Source of the DNA: Apiotrichum sp. Y4204
Taxonomy: Eukaryota; Basidiomycota; Tremellomycetes; Trichosporonales; Trichosporonaceae
Direction: 5' to 3'
Assembly: GCA_025531455.1 (NCBI GenBank)
Contig: JAMYHL010000010.1
Coordinates: forward strand, 1,520,400 to 1,584,399
Length of the DNA stretch: 64,000 nt
Part shown: piece by piece, positions 1 to 10,977 of the stretch
Layout of the letters: each line of letters starts with the position of its first letter
Numbering within the stretch: the stretch's first letter is position 1
The notes under the pieces: model-generated
The model's input: only the letters and a program-made list of their open reading frames with translations
What the model was told of the DNA's origin: nothing
Databases searched by the model: none
Position numbers and translations under genes: made by a program

Positions 1-592
1 TTATCTGTGTCTTTGCAATAGCCCTGGTCGAGCTGGGTCCAGAATAACCACCGAGCTTGTTATCTCTCACACATTCCACAACCCACAAGGACCCTGAGGC
101 GCATTGTGGAGTCGGCAGCCTTATCGACTGCTGCCCATCGCAAACTGGGCGAGATTGCCGCGCTCTCTGTAAAGGGCCTCAGTGTTCGTTGATGCGGTAT
201 CAGACGCGGTGTGCAACTGCATGAGTACATGAGTGACCTTTACTCGTCCTCTCCGCCAGACTGCTTTCCGGGCTTTCTTGACCTCCTCAGCCATCAAGGC
301 CATTGAACCGGCAGGCCGCCGTTCGTGGAGCCATTTGACTAGACCGGCAATGGCCATCGACTGATCCGAAAAAGGGAACAGCACGACATCCTTTACCGTA
401 GCACAACTAATAGATGCTTTGTTCCGTAGTACAACTAATAGATGCTTTGTTCCATGAAGTTCTTGTGCAGTAACAGCAGTTTAGATATGGATTGCATCGG
501 AACGAGAATACGAAACGCCGACACCAACGCCAACAGCATCATCTTAACAAATTCAGGTCTTCCTCACTCCTCAAGAGTTTCGGGAGTTTACG
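1..592. other. Left-edge intergenic region with a short open frame
   Basis: This is the 3' flank of the agmatinase-like gene. On the minus strand a frame is open from 480 down to a stop at 121-123 (about 119 codons, with an internal ATG near residue 35 that would give about 85 residues). It is rich in Lys, Arg and Ala but matches no family I recognise. It could be a terminal exon, a degenerate gene or chance, and I do not call it a gene. The frame runs through the 28-bp tandem duplication at 398-453. Confidence 0.4.
398..453. repeat. 28-bp tandem duplication
   Basis: Two adjacent 28-bp units, 398-425 and 426-453, are identical apart from one C/T difference near the start. The duplication lies about 140 bp past the stop codon of the agmatinase-like gene. 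It looks like a recent slippage or duplication event in intergenic DNA. Confidence 0.9.
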
Positions 593-1851
593 TTACTCGA
601 GCATCTTGCTCAAGGGGCCCTTCTTGACCATGATGCTCATTACCTCGTAGAGCACGTCCGCAGCCGCCATGGTGGTGTGCTCCGCGTTGGTGTCGTAAGC
701 GGGCTGGAGTCAGCTCTTGCCATGTATTCAGCACATACAGCAACTTCGACAATGTCTGCAGCAATGAGGTTGAGGTCCTCGAGGCCGCGGATGATCGTGC
801 GCAGCTCGCGCGTCGACCAGCCGCCGGTTTCGGGGGTTCCCGTGGCCGGCGCGACTAGAAAATTTCAGCATGGGGTTCCAGGCTTCTTCCACTCACAAGC
901 TGGGTCAAGAGTGTCAATGTCGATGGAGAGGTAGACGGGGTTCTTGGTGCCGACGCGCTCGACGATGCGCTTGATGATGCCGGCGGTACCGATCGTGTCG
1001 ACCTCGCGCGCTTCGACAATCTCAAAGCCGCAGTACCCGTCGTTGTCATAGTCGCTCGGGCCCGAGAGAGTCGTACGGATCCCGGCGTGGATGTTCGAGT
1101 GGTTGGCAAGCAAGCCCTCCTGGGCAGCATGGTAAAAGTATGTACCGTGGTTGATGCTCGCGACCTCGCTCGGCGAGCCGCCAAACACCTTTGGACGCCA
1201 TGTGTCGAGGTGGCTGTCAAAGTGGATGACCGAGATCGGCCCGTACGCGCGGTTGATGGACCGGAGGAGCGGGAGCGTGATGGTGTGGTCGCCGCCGAGG
1301 GTGATAATCCTGGGGAGCGTGCGCTCGCCCTTGGCGGGACCAGGCTGCAGCGAGTCGGTGATCGGCTTGCGGCTCAGGAGGCTGTAGTGCCCCTCTTCGA
1401 TTTGCTTGAGCGCAAACGTGTTGTCGTACGACGTGACCGGAATGTCACCGCAGTCGAGGACCGTCGCCCAGCTGTTGAACGGGTTGACGGAAAGCGGCAC
1501 GTTGTACCCGCCGTAGAGGTTGAGGCGGCGCGAGCCCTGGCGGATACCAGAAGGCCCGAAACGCGCGCCGGGGCGATACGAGGTGCCAGTGTCAAAGGGC
1601 GCGCCGATGAACGCAATATCATACTTTGCGCGGGGGTCGCTGAGGCAGTCCTTGTATGGAAGGCGGCCAAAGGTCGATATACCAGAGAAGACGGCGTCGG
1701 CCTGTGTTCCACCGTCGCCGGGCAGACGGCGGTAGTGGTCAAACCACACCGACTCGAGCGCGCCCTGCAGCGGCGTCTGGTCGTCGTGGTTGTGGTGGGG
1801 GTGCGCGAAAACGAGCGCGAGCACACTGGTGAGAGCGATGAGAACAAACAT
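593..1851 (-). CDS. Secreted ureohydrolase (agmatinase/arginase family)
   Basis: Three exons (1851-897, 854-739, 703-593) give 393 residues. The introns are 42 and 35 nt, and skipping either would break the frame. The N-terminus is a clear signal peptide (about 17 residues) followed by a His-rich stretch (HPHHNHDD). The Mn2+ ligand motifs of the ureohydrolase fold are present in order: GGDHT, DSHLD and [13 protein letters not shown], the last rebuilt across intron 1. Members hydrolyse guanidino compounds such as agmatine to release urea. Secreted agmatinase-like members are common in filamentous and basidiomycete fungi, and the signal peptide suggests an extracellular or vacuolar role in nitrogen scavenging. 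Substrate (agmatine, arginine or another guanidine) cannot be read from the sequence. The start is the first ATG, directly before the hydrophobic signal. Confidence 0.9.
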
Positions 1852-2845
1852 GTTGGACTGTGGGGGTGCTTTCTCCTTGGGAGTTGAGCTCTCTCAGCTC
1901 TGTGATTATCATTTTAAACCAATCTTGTCTGCCTTCTCGGTGTCTGTCTCTAGTCCACAGATGTCGCGTCCACTGGTGTCTTGTGCCATTCATGTTCGAC
2001 ATCCCAAACGTCATTGCGATACATGGATTAATGAGATGCTGCATGCCTCATTGATCACCGATCGCCATAATGTTGATGCGAGCAGAGTTCATCCACACCG
2101 ATAGGATCATTGACAGTTGAGGCTGTTCTCGCATGCATATCGCACAGGAATAGGGCTCTGGGTGACCGTCTCCAACGAGTGGAAGAAGAGGTTTATCGCT
2201 CATGGGGCACTGTCCACAGAGTTGGGGCTATACAACTCTTCAGCTCACGTTTTCATCCGGATATGTATCGGGGTGCGGCTATCTCGCCCAGGCATGCGTC
2301 GCACAAGGCATACGAATGCATGGGTATCGAAAGAAGCTTTTTAGCAGCAAGACATAATAAAATGGGAGCGGCTATCTCGCCCATGGGCTTATCTGCTCCA
2401 CAGGTTGGAGGTGACATGAGCCCAAGCCCGCCGCTTATCTCAACCTCCAAATCTAAATCGGTCCGTTGTCCACATCATCACCACCATTTCTACACTCTGC
2501 TCTGCTCACATCGTGATATCGCTTTTTGAGCGTTCCGAGGCGTTCCGATTCAGAGACTGGGCAAACCAATCTTTCGAAGGTGGAGAGCCGACAACCTTGA
2601 CAGTTCAAGATTTGCCTCAAACAAGATTTTTATCGGACGGGAGCGTGGTGGCCGCCAGCCAAGAGCCCAACTTTTGCCATTGCTGTATGCGATAACGGCT
2701 GCAAGGCGACAACTACGACTGCGCCTCTCTCCAGTACGATCAACATCAGAGTAACCTTCCAGCACGAGGGACGAGGCAGAACCGCCCTTAAAGCGGTAGA
2801 GACGATGGGTCGAGTGGAAGCACATTCCCACTTCTCATCGCCACA
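1852..2845. promoter_or_regulatory. Divergent intergenic region (agmatinase / MATE)
   Basis: These 994 bp separate two divergently transcribed genes, so they should hold both promoters. I see no gene. A 16-bp direct repeat occurs at 2275-2290 and 2368-2383, 93 bp apart. There is no obvious TATA box close to either start codon. Confidence 0.5.
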
Positions 2846-4366
2846 ATGCCACACTCGAGTCTCGGTGAGCGCGCACTCCTCCTTCCCAAGCCACACACCT
2901 CGCGTAAGCGATGGTCGTCCCGCAACGTCTCCGCGTGGCTCGGCGAGCTCTTCATCCTTATCAAGGCGTCTCTTCCCGTTATTCTAGCGTACGCGCTGCA
3001 GAACAGCCTGCAGACGGGCTCGGTGCTCATCGTCGGCCGGCTGAGCCCCGAGGCTATCGCCACCGCCGCGTTCAGCTACATGTTCGCGATGGCGACCGCG
3101 TGGCTCATCGCCCTTGGCGGCACAACTGCCCTCGACACGCTGGGATCCAGCGCATTCACCGGCTCGTCGAACAAGTATGACCTCGGCATGCTCCTCCAGC
3201 GCGGGATCATTGTGCTCTCGGGGTTCTACGCCGTCATCTCCCTTTTGTGGTGGCACTCTGAGCCCGTGTTCCGCATGCTTGGCCAGGAGGAGTTTATCTG
3301 CACCCAGAGCGCAAAGTTTCTTCGGTGCCTCATCCCCGGAGGTCTCGGTTACGTCTGGTTTGAGACGCTCAAGAAGTATCTCCAGGCGCAGGGTGAGTGG
3401 CACAAACTTGTGATGATGGCCAAAAGCTCACTTTGATCAGGAATCTACCGTCCCGCAACTTATGTCCTAATGGTCACGTCGCCGCTAAACGCCCTCCTGA
3501 ACTATGTTTTTGTGTACAAGCTCGAGATGGGTCTTGTCGGTGCACCGCTGGCAACAGGCATTGCATACTGGACCTCATTCCTCCTTCTCGTCGCGTACAC
3601 GGTATTCGTTGCCGGAAGCGATTGCTGGGGCGGGTTGCAGCTCCGCCGCGCAACCCAGAACATGGTCCCCTTTGCAAGTCTGGCAATCATGGGCGTCGTC
3701 CACGTCGGCACCGAGTGGTGGGCCTTTGAAATCGTCGCGCTCGCGGCTGGTCGCCTCGGCACTATTCCTCTCGCAGCGCAGTCGGTCATCATGACTGCCG
3801 ACCAGGTAATCAACACCATTCCGTTCGGCCTCGGTGTCGCCGCATCCTCTCGGGTAGGCAACCTCCTCGGCTCACAGAGACCAGTTGCAGCAGCGCGGGC
3901 GGCGCACGCCGCCGCGTGGCTCTCCGTCGGGATGGGTGTTCTGGTTCTTGCGGTTCTGATGGCGACGCGCGACGTCTTTGGTCGGATATTCAACGACGAC
4001 GACCGTGTCGTCGCCCTCGTCGCGCAGATCATGCCGCTCGTCGCCCTTTTCCAGATTGCGGACGGGCTAAACGGCTCGTGTGGCGGCTCCCTCCGCGGGA
4101 TGGGCAAGCAGTGGATCGGAGCTCTAGTCAATCTCGCGAGCTACTACGGCGCCGCCCTCCCGGGAGGTATATACCTCGCGTTCCACGGATGGGGGCTCGA
4201 GGGGCTCTGGGTCGGACAGTGTGTCGCACTCTATCTTGTTGGCGCGCTTGAGTGGATCATCGTCGCAAGGAGTAACTGGGAGGTCGAGTGTTACAGGGCG
4301 CTCGCACGCCTCGAGGAGGAACCGGGTCATCGTGGGCCAGTCAGGGAGGTGGTGCTGAATGACTGA
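2846..4366 (+). CDS. MATE-family multidrug/toxin exporter
   Basis: Two exons (2846-3392, 3441-4366; a 48-nt intron splitting a Gly codon) give 490 residues. The protein has about 12 hydrophobic segments with the MATE pattern: an early helix reading [13 protein letters not shown], the [15 protein letters not shown] motif after helix 2 (here [14 protein letters not shown]), and in the second half an equivalent [18 protein letters not shown]. This matches the fungal/plant MATE branch (yeast Ethionine-resistance type), cation-driven antiporters that export drugs and metabolites from plasma or vacuolar membrane. Length is normal for the family. A second ATG at 2805 is out of frame, which supports the chosen start. 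Substrate is unknown. Confidence 0.93.
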
Positions 4367-4471
4367 GTGAGCGCGAGTCATAAACTTGCCATCAGTAGAG
4401 ACCTGTCAGTATGATATAGATGCAACCAATGTCCATTATGTGCGAATCTAGAGGCAGATGTTTACCGCCCA

Positions 4472-6573
4472 TTAACATATCAGCCCCGTTCTCCCCAGCT
4501 CCGCATGAATGTCCGGCCACCGGCAGCCAATGTCGTCCACACCCTCCGCCATGCGCCGCCAACCCTCCTTGACGACGAAGCGGAGAGACTGTACCTCAAA
4601 CACCGCGACATACTCCATCGTCTTGATGATGGCGCGCGCGCACGCCCGCTGCTCCTCGTCCTCGAGCACCGAACACGCGACCAAGACTGGCTGAAAAATT
4701 AGCTTTCTTCCAACCTCCCCGCGAGACTCACGACCTGCAGGAACTCGGGCTTGTCGCCCGCCTCGAAGCAGAGTTCCGTCACGGCCCGCGCGCTGCCCTG
4801 CACGTCGGGATCCAGGCGCGGGCGGGAGTACACCTGCGTCAAGAGAATGATGCGCGCTGCATGCCAGAGAGCAAGAGAGCCAATCTGCACCCGGGCACTA
4901 GACAATGAGGTCGGGAGCTCGTAGCGCCAGCATTCCAGCTCCGCGGCGGCGGTTGCGGCACGCTCAGCCAGTTGCCGGTGTGCCTCTCCGCCTGACACCT
5001 TGCCTAGCCAAGCGTGTTGGCCGTCCACGTCGACGGGGCCAACCAGACGCTCGAGCTCGGCTTTGTCCGCTGCGCACCCCACGATGCTCGCCGCAATGGC
5101 GAGCAGCCGCGGGTGCATCGCCGTAAACTTCTCCAACCAGTCGCACTCCAGGTCCGGTGGTGTCGGCACCGCTATCTCGGACTGCCCCCGCGGAACAGAA
5201 TGAGGCGCAATGTCACTTAGCCGCTGCCACCATGCGAGGTCGCCGCTCAGTAGCACAGGCGACGTCATGGTGTTTATCGAGACTGTGTATCAGCACCGCT
5301 CACAGATTCTGCGCTTGCTTGCTTGCAACGTACCCACAAAGTCCCAGAATGCTGCGTGGCCCATCAAGCACCGCTGCAGGGGTGTTGGTCCCTGCCCGTG
5401 GCCGAACAGAGTGTGGTTTGGGCCGTTACGGGCTCGGATAGCCATCAAGACGTAGCGCCATATCTCGCGCCATCGCGTTCCCGCGGCGAAGACCTGCGGT
5501 GTGAGTCCCCTCCAACACACGCCACAACACCTTACACTCACCTCGTTCAGCAGTAGAGCCAAAGCAGCGGCGAGGAAAGTATCGCTCTCAATCTCGGCCC
5601 CGCCTCGCTGTACGATCTGACGTAGCCCACCGGCCGCCAGAGCGGCATGACGACGCGACACGCTCTGGTAGTCTACAGCGCCCATGTTGTCCGAATGACG
5701 AAGCTGCAGGCTGGAAGAGTCAGAAATGTACTCCCTCAGTGCTTACCTGTACAGATGAGTCGCGCCAAACGCCAGAAACGCCGACCTGAGAGCTTCTGTA
5801 CTTGTCACCGGAGACTGAGGAGAAAAGCAAAGCGGGGCGACGTGTTGCACCCAGGGATTACGCTTCTCCATTTCGACGGTCATAATCGAGAGGGAGTAGG
5901 TGATGCAGTGGTGGAACTGAGCCGTGTTAGTCAGGCGTCCTTGCCCACCGTCCCTCGTCCACATTTGCACTCTGCACTCACACAGCGCCGGTCAATGTCG
6001 TCCGGAAAGACGACCTGGAGCAGCGGCGGGGGTTCCGATGGGTGAAGGTAGTAGTCGCCCATACGCGTCAGGCGGAAGAGAGCAGTCTCCGCCTCGAACT
6101 TGTCAAACTTGAACCATCCTTCATTGGTGGATCTACACGCAGACGTCTCTACCAGGCGACTGTCACTCGCTTCTCCAACGGGCAAACCAGGCAGTCCATC
6201 GCCCTTCAGAAGTAGACCCAGCGCTCCTCCATCCTGTGCCTCCTTCACCCTCTCCCTGTCAGTCCTCGCTTGCCGCCTCGCTTGCCGCCGATACTCGTGT
6301 CTATCGGCAAGCGCAATGGCGATTGCAATGTCGCTGTAGTACTTCTTATCGGGATACTTGCACTGCATCGGGTCAGCCATGCCAGTTGCCTTCCAACTCG
6401 ACTCACCTCCGCATTGAACTTTTCACAGCGCCCGCAGGCCGGCTTGACTACACGGTCAGCATGTTGTCGCGGGTAAACTCACCTTCGTCACATTTGACGC
6501 GCCGGGAGCGACACACCAGACATCCGGTGCGGGAACGAGGCGCACTGCTGTTTAGCTTGGTAGAGGTGGACAT
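4472..6573 (-). CDS. Zn(2)Cys(6) fungal transcription factor
   Basis: Eight exons (6573-6483, 6447-6407, 6362-5982, 5916-5747, 5710-5542, 5493-5334, 5282-4732, 4690-4472) give 593 residues. Introns are 35-65 nt. Splicing the first three exons assembles a textbook binuclear zinc cluster near residues 18-46: C-x2-C-x6-C, then C-x2-C-x6-C, with the basic RSRRVKC stretch between. A basic region with several Arg-Arg/Arg-Gln repeats follows near residues 65-80. The remainder is helical, like the regulatory domain that follows the zinc cluster in this class, ending with a C-terminal helix rich in aromatic residues. Such proteins bind CGG-containing sites as activators or repressors. The target pathway is not evident. 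The neighbouring MATE exporter is convergent, so regulation of it is possible but not shown. Confidence 0.9.
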
Positions 6574-7424
6574 GGGGTCAAGTTGGATAGGGTGATGGCC
6601 GCTACACGTCAGTCGGTGGATATATCAGTATTCGCATGTCGAGGAGTGTTTCATGACTTAGGCCGTTAACTAGCCAAATCGTAGGAGCCTCGATAGGTCA
6701 TCGCTGCGCTGCGGGAAGCGTGGCCGTGGAAAATGTGGTATCCGGTCGATGATAAGGAGGACGATAAGAGCGTGGCTGCGCAGGTGGGGGTTAAGCGGGG
6801 CCACGGGTGGCAGCCACATCAGTCGGCATCGCGCGGTTCGGAAGAAAATGTATGCCGTGGTTCTTCGTTTTCCGCGTGCCAATCAGTTATTGAGCTGTTC
6901 AGTCGTCTGACTCCGTCTCCGAAGCGTTGGGCGGCTCGCGGCTACAGGATGGGTGATGAACAACGGAGTGGACGACAACACGGACAAAGCAAAGTGGGTC
7001 GGGGGGCTAGACCTTGTGAGTGGGTATCCAGTCCTTATCAGCTCCGTCGGCGATGTCCGCTGGACGGCAATCCACACGGCCTCCACGCGATATGTGCAAC
7101 CGGTCACAAGGTCACATCATCCGAATGCTCTGCAAGCTGCAAGCCGTTTTGTGCATGCTCACCTCGACTGAGAAGAGGTGCTTTCCACAGCTTCTGGGAC
7201 ATGGCTTCCGGGAAGAACAGAAGCCCACGCTATAATGTATTAGGAAGGGAGGGACGCACGTAAAGTTAAATCACAACTCTCATCTCATCTTAGATCCGCG
7301 GCTGGCAATCTTCGCGACCTCCGTACTGAGGCTGTACGCACTCTGGTAAACTCCCTTAGCGATTATGCACCACGTTCATCGCTTCTATCACAACTCTGTT
7401 ACTATCCTACTACACCCAGCACAG
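6574..7424. promoter_or_regulatory. Upstream region of the Zn2Cys6 gene
   Basis: This holds the promoter of the zinc-cluster regulator and the 3' flank of the enoyl-CoA hydratase gene. Several open frames of 60-180 codons occur on both strands, but none has a recognisable domain or a codon pattern like the neighbours. I see no RNA gene here. Confidence 0.4.
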
Positions 7425-8421
7425 CTAGAGCTTGGCCGGCAGCTTACCCGCCGCGCGCGGCGTAATGTCAACCGGCTTCCACCAGGGGTACACTTCGGGG
7501 GCGTCCTCCTCGAGCGTCCCCTTGAAGTTGACTTTACGCTTTTCCATAAATGCCCGCACACCCTCATCGTTATCACGCGACGAGAAGAGGTGGTGGATGA
7601 TCCGCGAGTCGAGGAGGTGCTGCTCCTCGGCGCTGTCAGTCGCGCGCCAGATGAGGTCGCGGTTGAGCGCAAAGCTCACGGTCGAGCAGTTTTCCGCGAC
7701 GTCGGCCGCGATCTCGAGCGCGCGGGGGAGAACAGCCTCGGGAGACGCGAGGATCTCAGTGAACAGCCCGTCGAAGAGCTTGTCGTCTGCCCGGTATGTC
7801 GATCCTGTCGTGATGAGGTGCATGGCACGCGACGCGCCGACCAGCCGCGGGAGAAAGTACGACGACGCAGCCTCCATCACGAGGCCGCGGCGGGCAAACA
7901 CAAAGCCAATCTTCGCGCCTCCGTATGCAATGCGGATCGCCATCGGGAGCGTCATTGTGATCCCGATGCCGACGGCCGAACCCTGCAACGCGCCGATGGT
8001 CGGCTTGCGGCACCGGTGGATCGCGAGTGCGACGCGGCCGCCACTGTTGTGTTAACACTCGCGCGGCTTCTCCCCACGACACCCATACTTACCCATCACG
8101 GTGGTCGTTTGTCCGCTCCCTACCGACATACTCGGCCTTGAAGCCCTGCACGAGGTCGGCGCCGGCGCAGAACATGCGCCCGTGCCCCGTGACGACAATG
8201 ACCTTGACGCGGGGATCGACGTCGAACAGCGTCCAGGCGCGCTCCATCTCCGCCATCATCGTCCCCGTAAACGCATTGTACACTTTCGGGCGGTACAGCG
8301 TCACGACCTGGATGGGGGTTACGCCGGGCGCATCGGCCGGGTGGTTTGCGATGCGGATCTCGGTGGTCCCCAGGTCTGCGTACGTCGCGGGCAAGTCGTG
8401 CGGTGCGGGCTGTCCAGGCAT
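7425..8421 (-). CDS. Peroxisomal enoyl-CoA hydratase/isomerase family protein
   Basis: Two exons (8421-8093, 8043-7425; 49-nt intron) give 315 residues. It shows the crotonase fold signatures: an N-terminal strand ending in LYRPKVYNAFTG, the oxyanion-hole segment GRMFCAGADL near residue 85, and a second turn IGALQGSAVGIGITM with the conserved Gly residues. It ends in AKL, a type 1 peroxisomal targeting signal. The family hydrates or isomerises enoyl-CoA esters, so the likely role is in peroxisomal beta-oxidation or degradation of unusual acyl-CoAs. The gene lies about 415 bp downstream of a second PTS1 protein on the same strand, which suggests related function. The ATG at 8421 is preferred because upstream in-frame codons do not resemble the family. 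Confidence 0.92.
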
Positions 8422-8836
8422 TGTGGAATGAGTGAGGGAGTGCGAGATAGAGAGTACTTTGCAGAAGCGTATGTGTTGCCTTGTTGGGCAGGTCTCGCAT
8501 TCCACAGCATGGTGGACGCAAGTCGGCGGCTGCATTGTGCACCGGCCCACTGCTAACCGATGATGACGATGGAGATTGCGGACTTGATAAAAATGGGGAA
8601 TGGGTGAGGAACACCCGAAGTTTGTCCGACGACTCCCCCGCAACCCCATCACCACGACTGAAGAGTGATCACACGAGCACGTCGCACACGACCTCACGCT
8701 AACGGCCTGTGACTGCTGTCGTCCTCCATTCAGTGCCCACTGCTATAGGCAAGTGCTTTCACTCTCATGGCCCTTCTGACTCTGCCCAGCTCTTACTTCT
8801 CATGAATACATAAACCCAAACTGCAATCTGTCTCTA
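8422..8836. promoter_or_regulatory. Short intergenic region between two PTS1 genes
   Basis: This 415-bp stretch separates the upstream kinase gene from the downstream hydratase gene. It must hold the kinase terminator and the hydratase promoter. No TATA box or gene is visible. Confidence 0.4.
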
Positions 8837-10233
8837 CTAAAGCTTCGCAGTGGGCTCCTCCCCCTCCTCCTTTGCAGCCCACGCGCGCTCTCCGAAAAAG
8901 TCCATTCCGTTCCGCGTAACGGTCGCCGTAGCGCTGGATGCCTGACCAAGCGCCGCGCGCGCCGCAATCCCCTGTAGAATGACCGCGAGGCGGAAGAGCA
9001 TCCACGAGCGCACAAACGGCATATTCGGGATCGGGTACGCCCACGGCTCCCGCTTCTGGGACCCCGTGCCGTGCGCGGCGTAGCCCGCGTTCATGCCCTC
9101 CACCCACCACGTCTCGAGCTCGTCGCGCGTCGGAATACCAGTTTCCGAGGACGGGAGGCCGTGCAGGCCCATGTTGGCGCCGCTGCCCGAACCCGCCAGG
9201 GAGTCCTGCTCGGCCTCTGTCAGCGGGCGGTAGTTGAATGGAATGGTCATGTTGCCGAGATCTGCGAGGGGAGAGCCGACGGTACACAGTTCCCAGTCCA
9301 GGATACCAATGACCCGCCCCTCGGTGGGGTGGAAGATCTGCGGTCAGTGATAAAGTTGATGGGAGCTGAGGGTAGGCCTGGGTTGGCAAGGGGAGCAAAA
9401 ACTCACCATGTTGTCCAGCTTGTAGTCGCCGTGCACGATGCTCGGTCCGTGGCGCTCATCAGCACGCGCAACCTTGGTCGCACCCTGGGAGTAGAATGGC
9501 CAGAGCTTGTCGCTGTGGACAATCGGGCCGAGGACGCCGTTGGGGAAATCCTTGACGGGCGCATTACCCTGCGAGTCGCTGACCTTGCCCATGGACTTGA
9601 CCTGGCGCGTAAAGTAGGGCTTCTGGAGCGGGTCGGGCGCAAACGACGAGGGAAGCTCCAGCTCGTTGACGGGCACAGTCGCCAGGAGTGTTAGGGCGCG
9701 AACGGCGGCGCGCCAGCTATACGTGTTAGTCGGGAGCGTGAACGCGGCGAAGAATAACCGTGCCAGCCGACTCACTTTGCCTCACGCTCCGCTCGGGGGA
9801 GCTCCTGCATGCGCACGTCCGTGAAAATACGGCCTTTGAGGTACTCCATGACGTAGAACGGCGCGTCGGCGACAGATGGATCGGTACAGAGGCAGTACAC
9901 CTGGGGGACGGGGACGCGGAGCGCGGCCTTGCTGGCAGGCATCTTTGAGTTCCAGTTGTTGAGCCGCTCGAGGATGAGGTACTCGCGGTCGACGCGGTGC
10001 GCCGTCGAGGAAAGGAGCTTGCCGACGGGCGCGCGGCGGAGGACATAGTTCTTTCCCGGGGTCTGGAGAAAGTACGTCGGGTTTGACTGCCCAAAGCCAA
10101 ACTGCTTGATCGTCAGCGGGCCCTGGAAGCCCGCGACGTTCTTCTCGAGATAGGGCACAAGGCGGGATGTGTCGATCGCGGCGCGCACGTCGCCGATCGC
10201 GGTGCCGTCTTTACGGGGTGGTGCGGGCGCCAT
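8837..10233 (-). CDS. ACAD10/11-like phosphotransferase (APH-fold kinase), peroxisomal
   Basis: Three exons (10233-9776, 9716-9407, 9337-8837; introns 59 and 69 nt) give 422 residues. The protein aligns in pattern with the kinase domain attached to the acyl-CoA dehydrogenases ACAD10 and ACAD11. It has an N-terminal QFGFGQSNPTYFL loop, the Lys/Arg-rich VLRRAPVGKLL segment, the VDREYLIL helix, the catalytic loop HGDYKLDN (Brenner-type H-G-D) and the metal-binding GILDWE. It ends in AKL, a peroxisomal signal. The animal fusion enzymes phosphorylate 4-hydroxyacyl-CoAs so that they can enter beta-oxidation. Here the kinase stands alone with no dehydrogenase domain and sits beside a PTS1 enoyl-CoA hydratase. 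A role in peroxisomal hydroxyacyl-CoA catabolism is an inference. A generic small-molecule kinase is the alternative. Confidence 0.88.
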
Positions 10234-10977
10234 GGTTGTGGGTGAAAGGGATAGGTTGCGAGAGATGGAGAGGAAAATGAGAGGGTTGTGCTGTGCATCG
10301 CGGATATTAGTTGACTATGCGAGGATGGCGTTGGGCAGCACGCTGCTGGTGACACTCGAGCACTGGGTACTCAACGCCGTACGTGGTGTGGGCAGTCGCG
10401 TGCAGGCTGGGGTTGTGGCTCATGGCTCATGGCTCTCGGTGTTTGCCGGAACACCGGGCGGGTGACAATGCCGAGATTACAGCGGCTGGGTTTCTGCCCT
10501 CGGACAGCGCCGATACCCCACTTGCAAAGTCCCTGGTGTCAACCGAAAAGCGGTTCAATCCCACTAGCCTCGCTGTTTTGCGTCTGCCAAAACATTGCAG
10601 CACCCTGGCTTATGGTAATGACAGGCTGTATGGGGGGAAGCACGCGCAGGAAGGCAGAGCATAAGCTCAGCTACATGTGTTGGAAGGTGGTTGTAGCGAC
10701 GGACTGAGCGGCTGAGAGTTGCCCATCAGAAATACCCAGATAAAGGTCTCACTCCATTGAACCTCCACTAACCCCACTGTCCGTTCACTTGCCGCATATC
10801 GTAGTCATCGTCCCGACACAGTTCATACTGACAGCTGTCTACAGACGACTAACTTGCTTCTGAGCTGCCATTCATAACCTCCGTATCACTCTCTGCTTCC
10901 GATTCGCATTTTTCCGATCTCCATCGTATTCCCATTCAACGTCCTGCTGCCTTTTTCCACGCTCGCCCAAACTGCGA
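10234..10977. other. Intergenic region between kinase and sulfatase genes
   Basis: This is the promoter of the APH-fold kinase and the 3' flank of the sulfatase. No gene was found. A stretch near 10411-10437 carries two to three copies of a GGCTCAT unit. A sequence near 10552 resembles a tRNA B box, but no stem pairs around it. Confidence 0.4.

Noticed and set aside
1087..1887. 266-codon plus-strand frame over the agmatinase gene
   Set aside because: It is antisense to the agmatinase gene, which carries all catalytic motifs; the plus frame is rich in Val/Arg/Asp and has none.
10552..10568. tRNA B-box-like GGTTCAATCCC
   Set aside because: No A box or paired acceptor and T stems could be formed around it.
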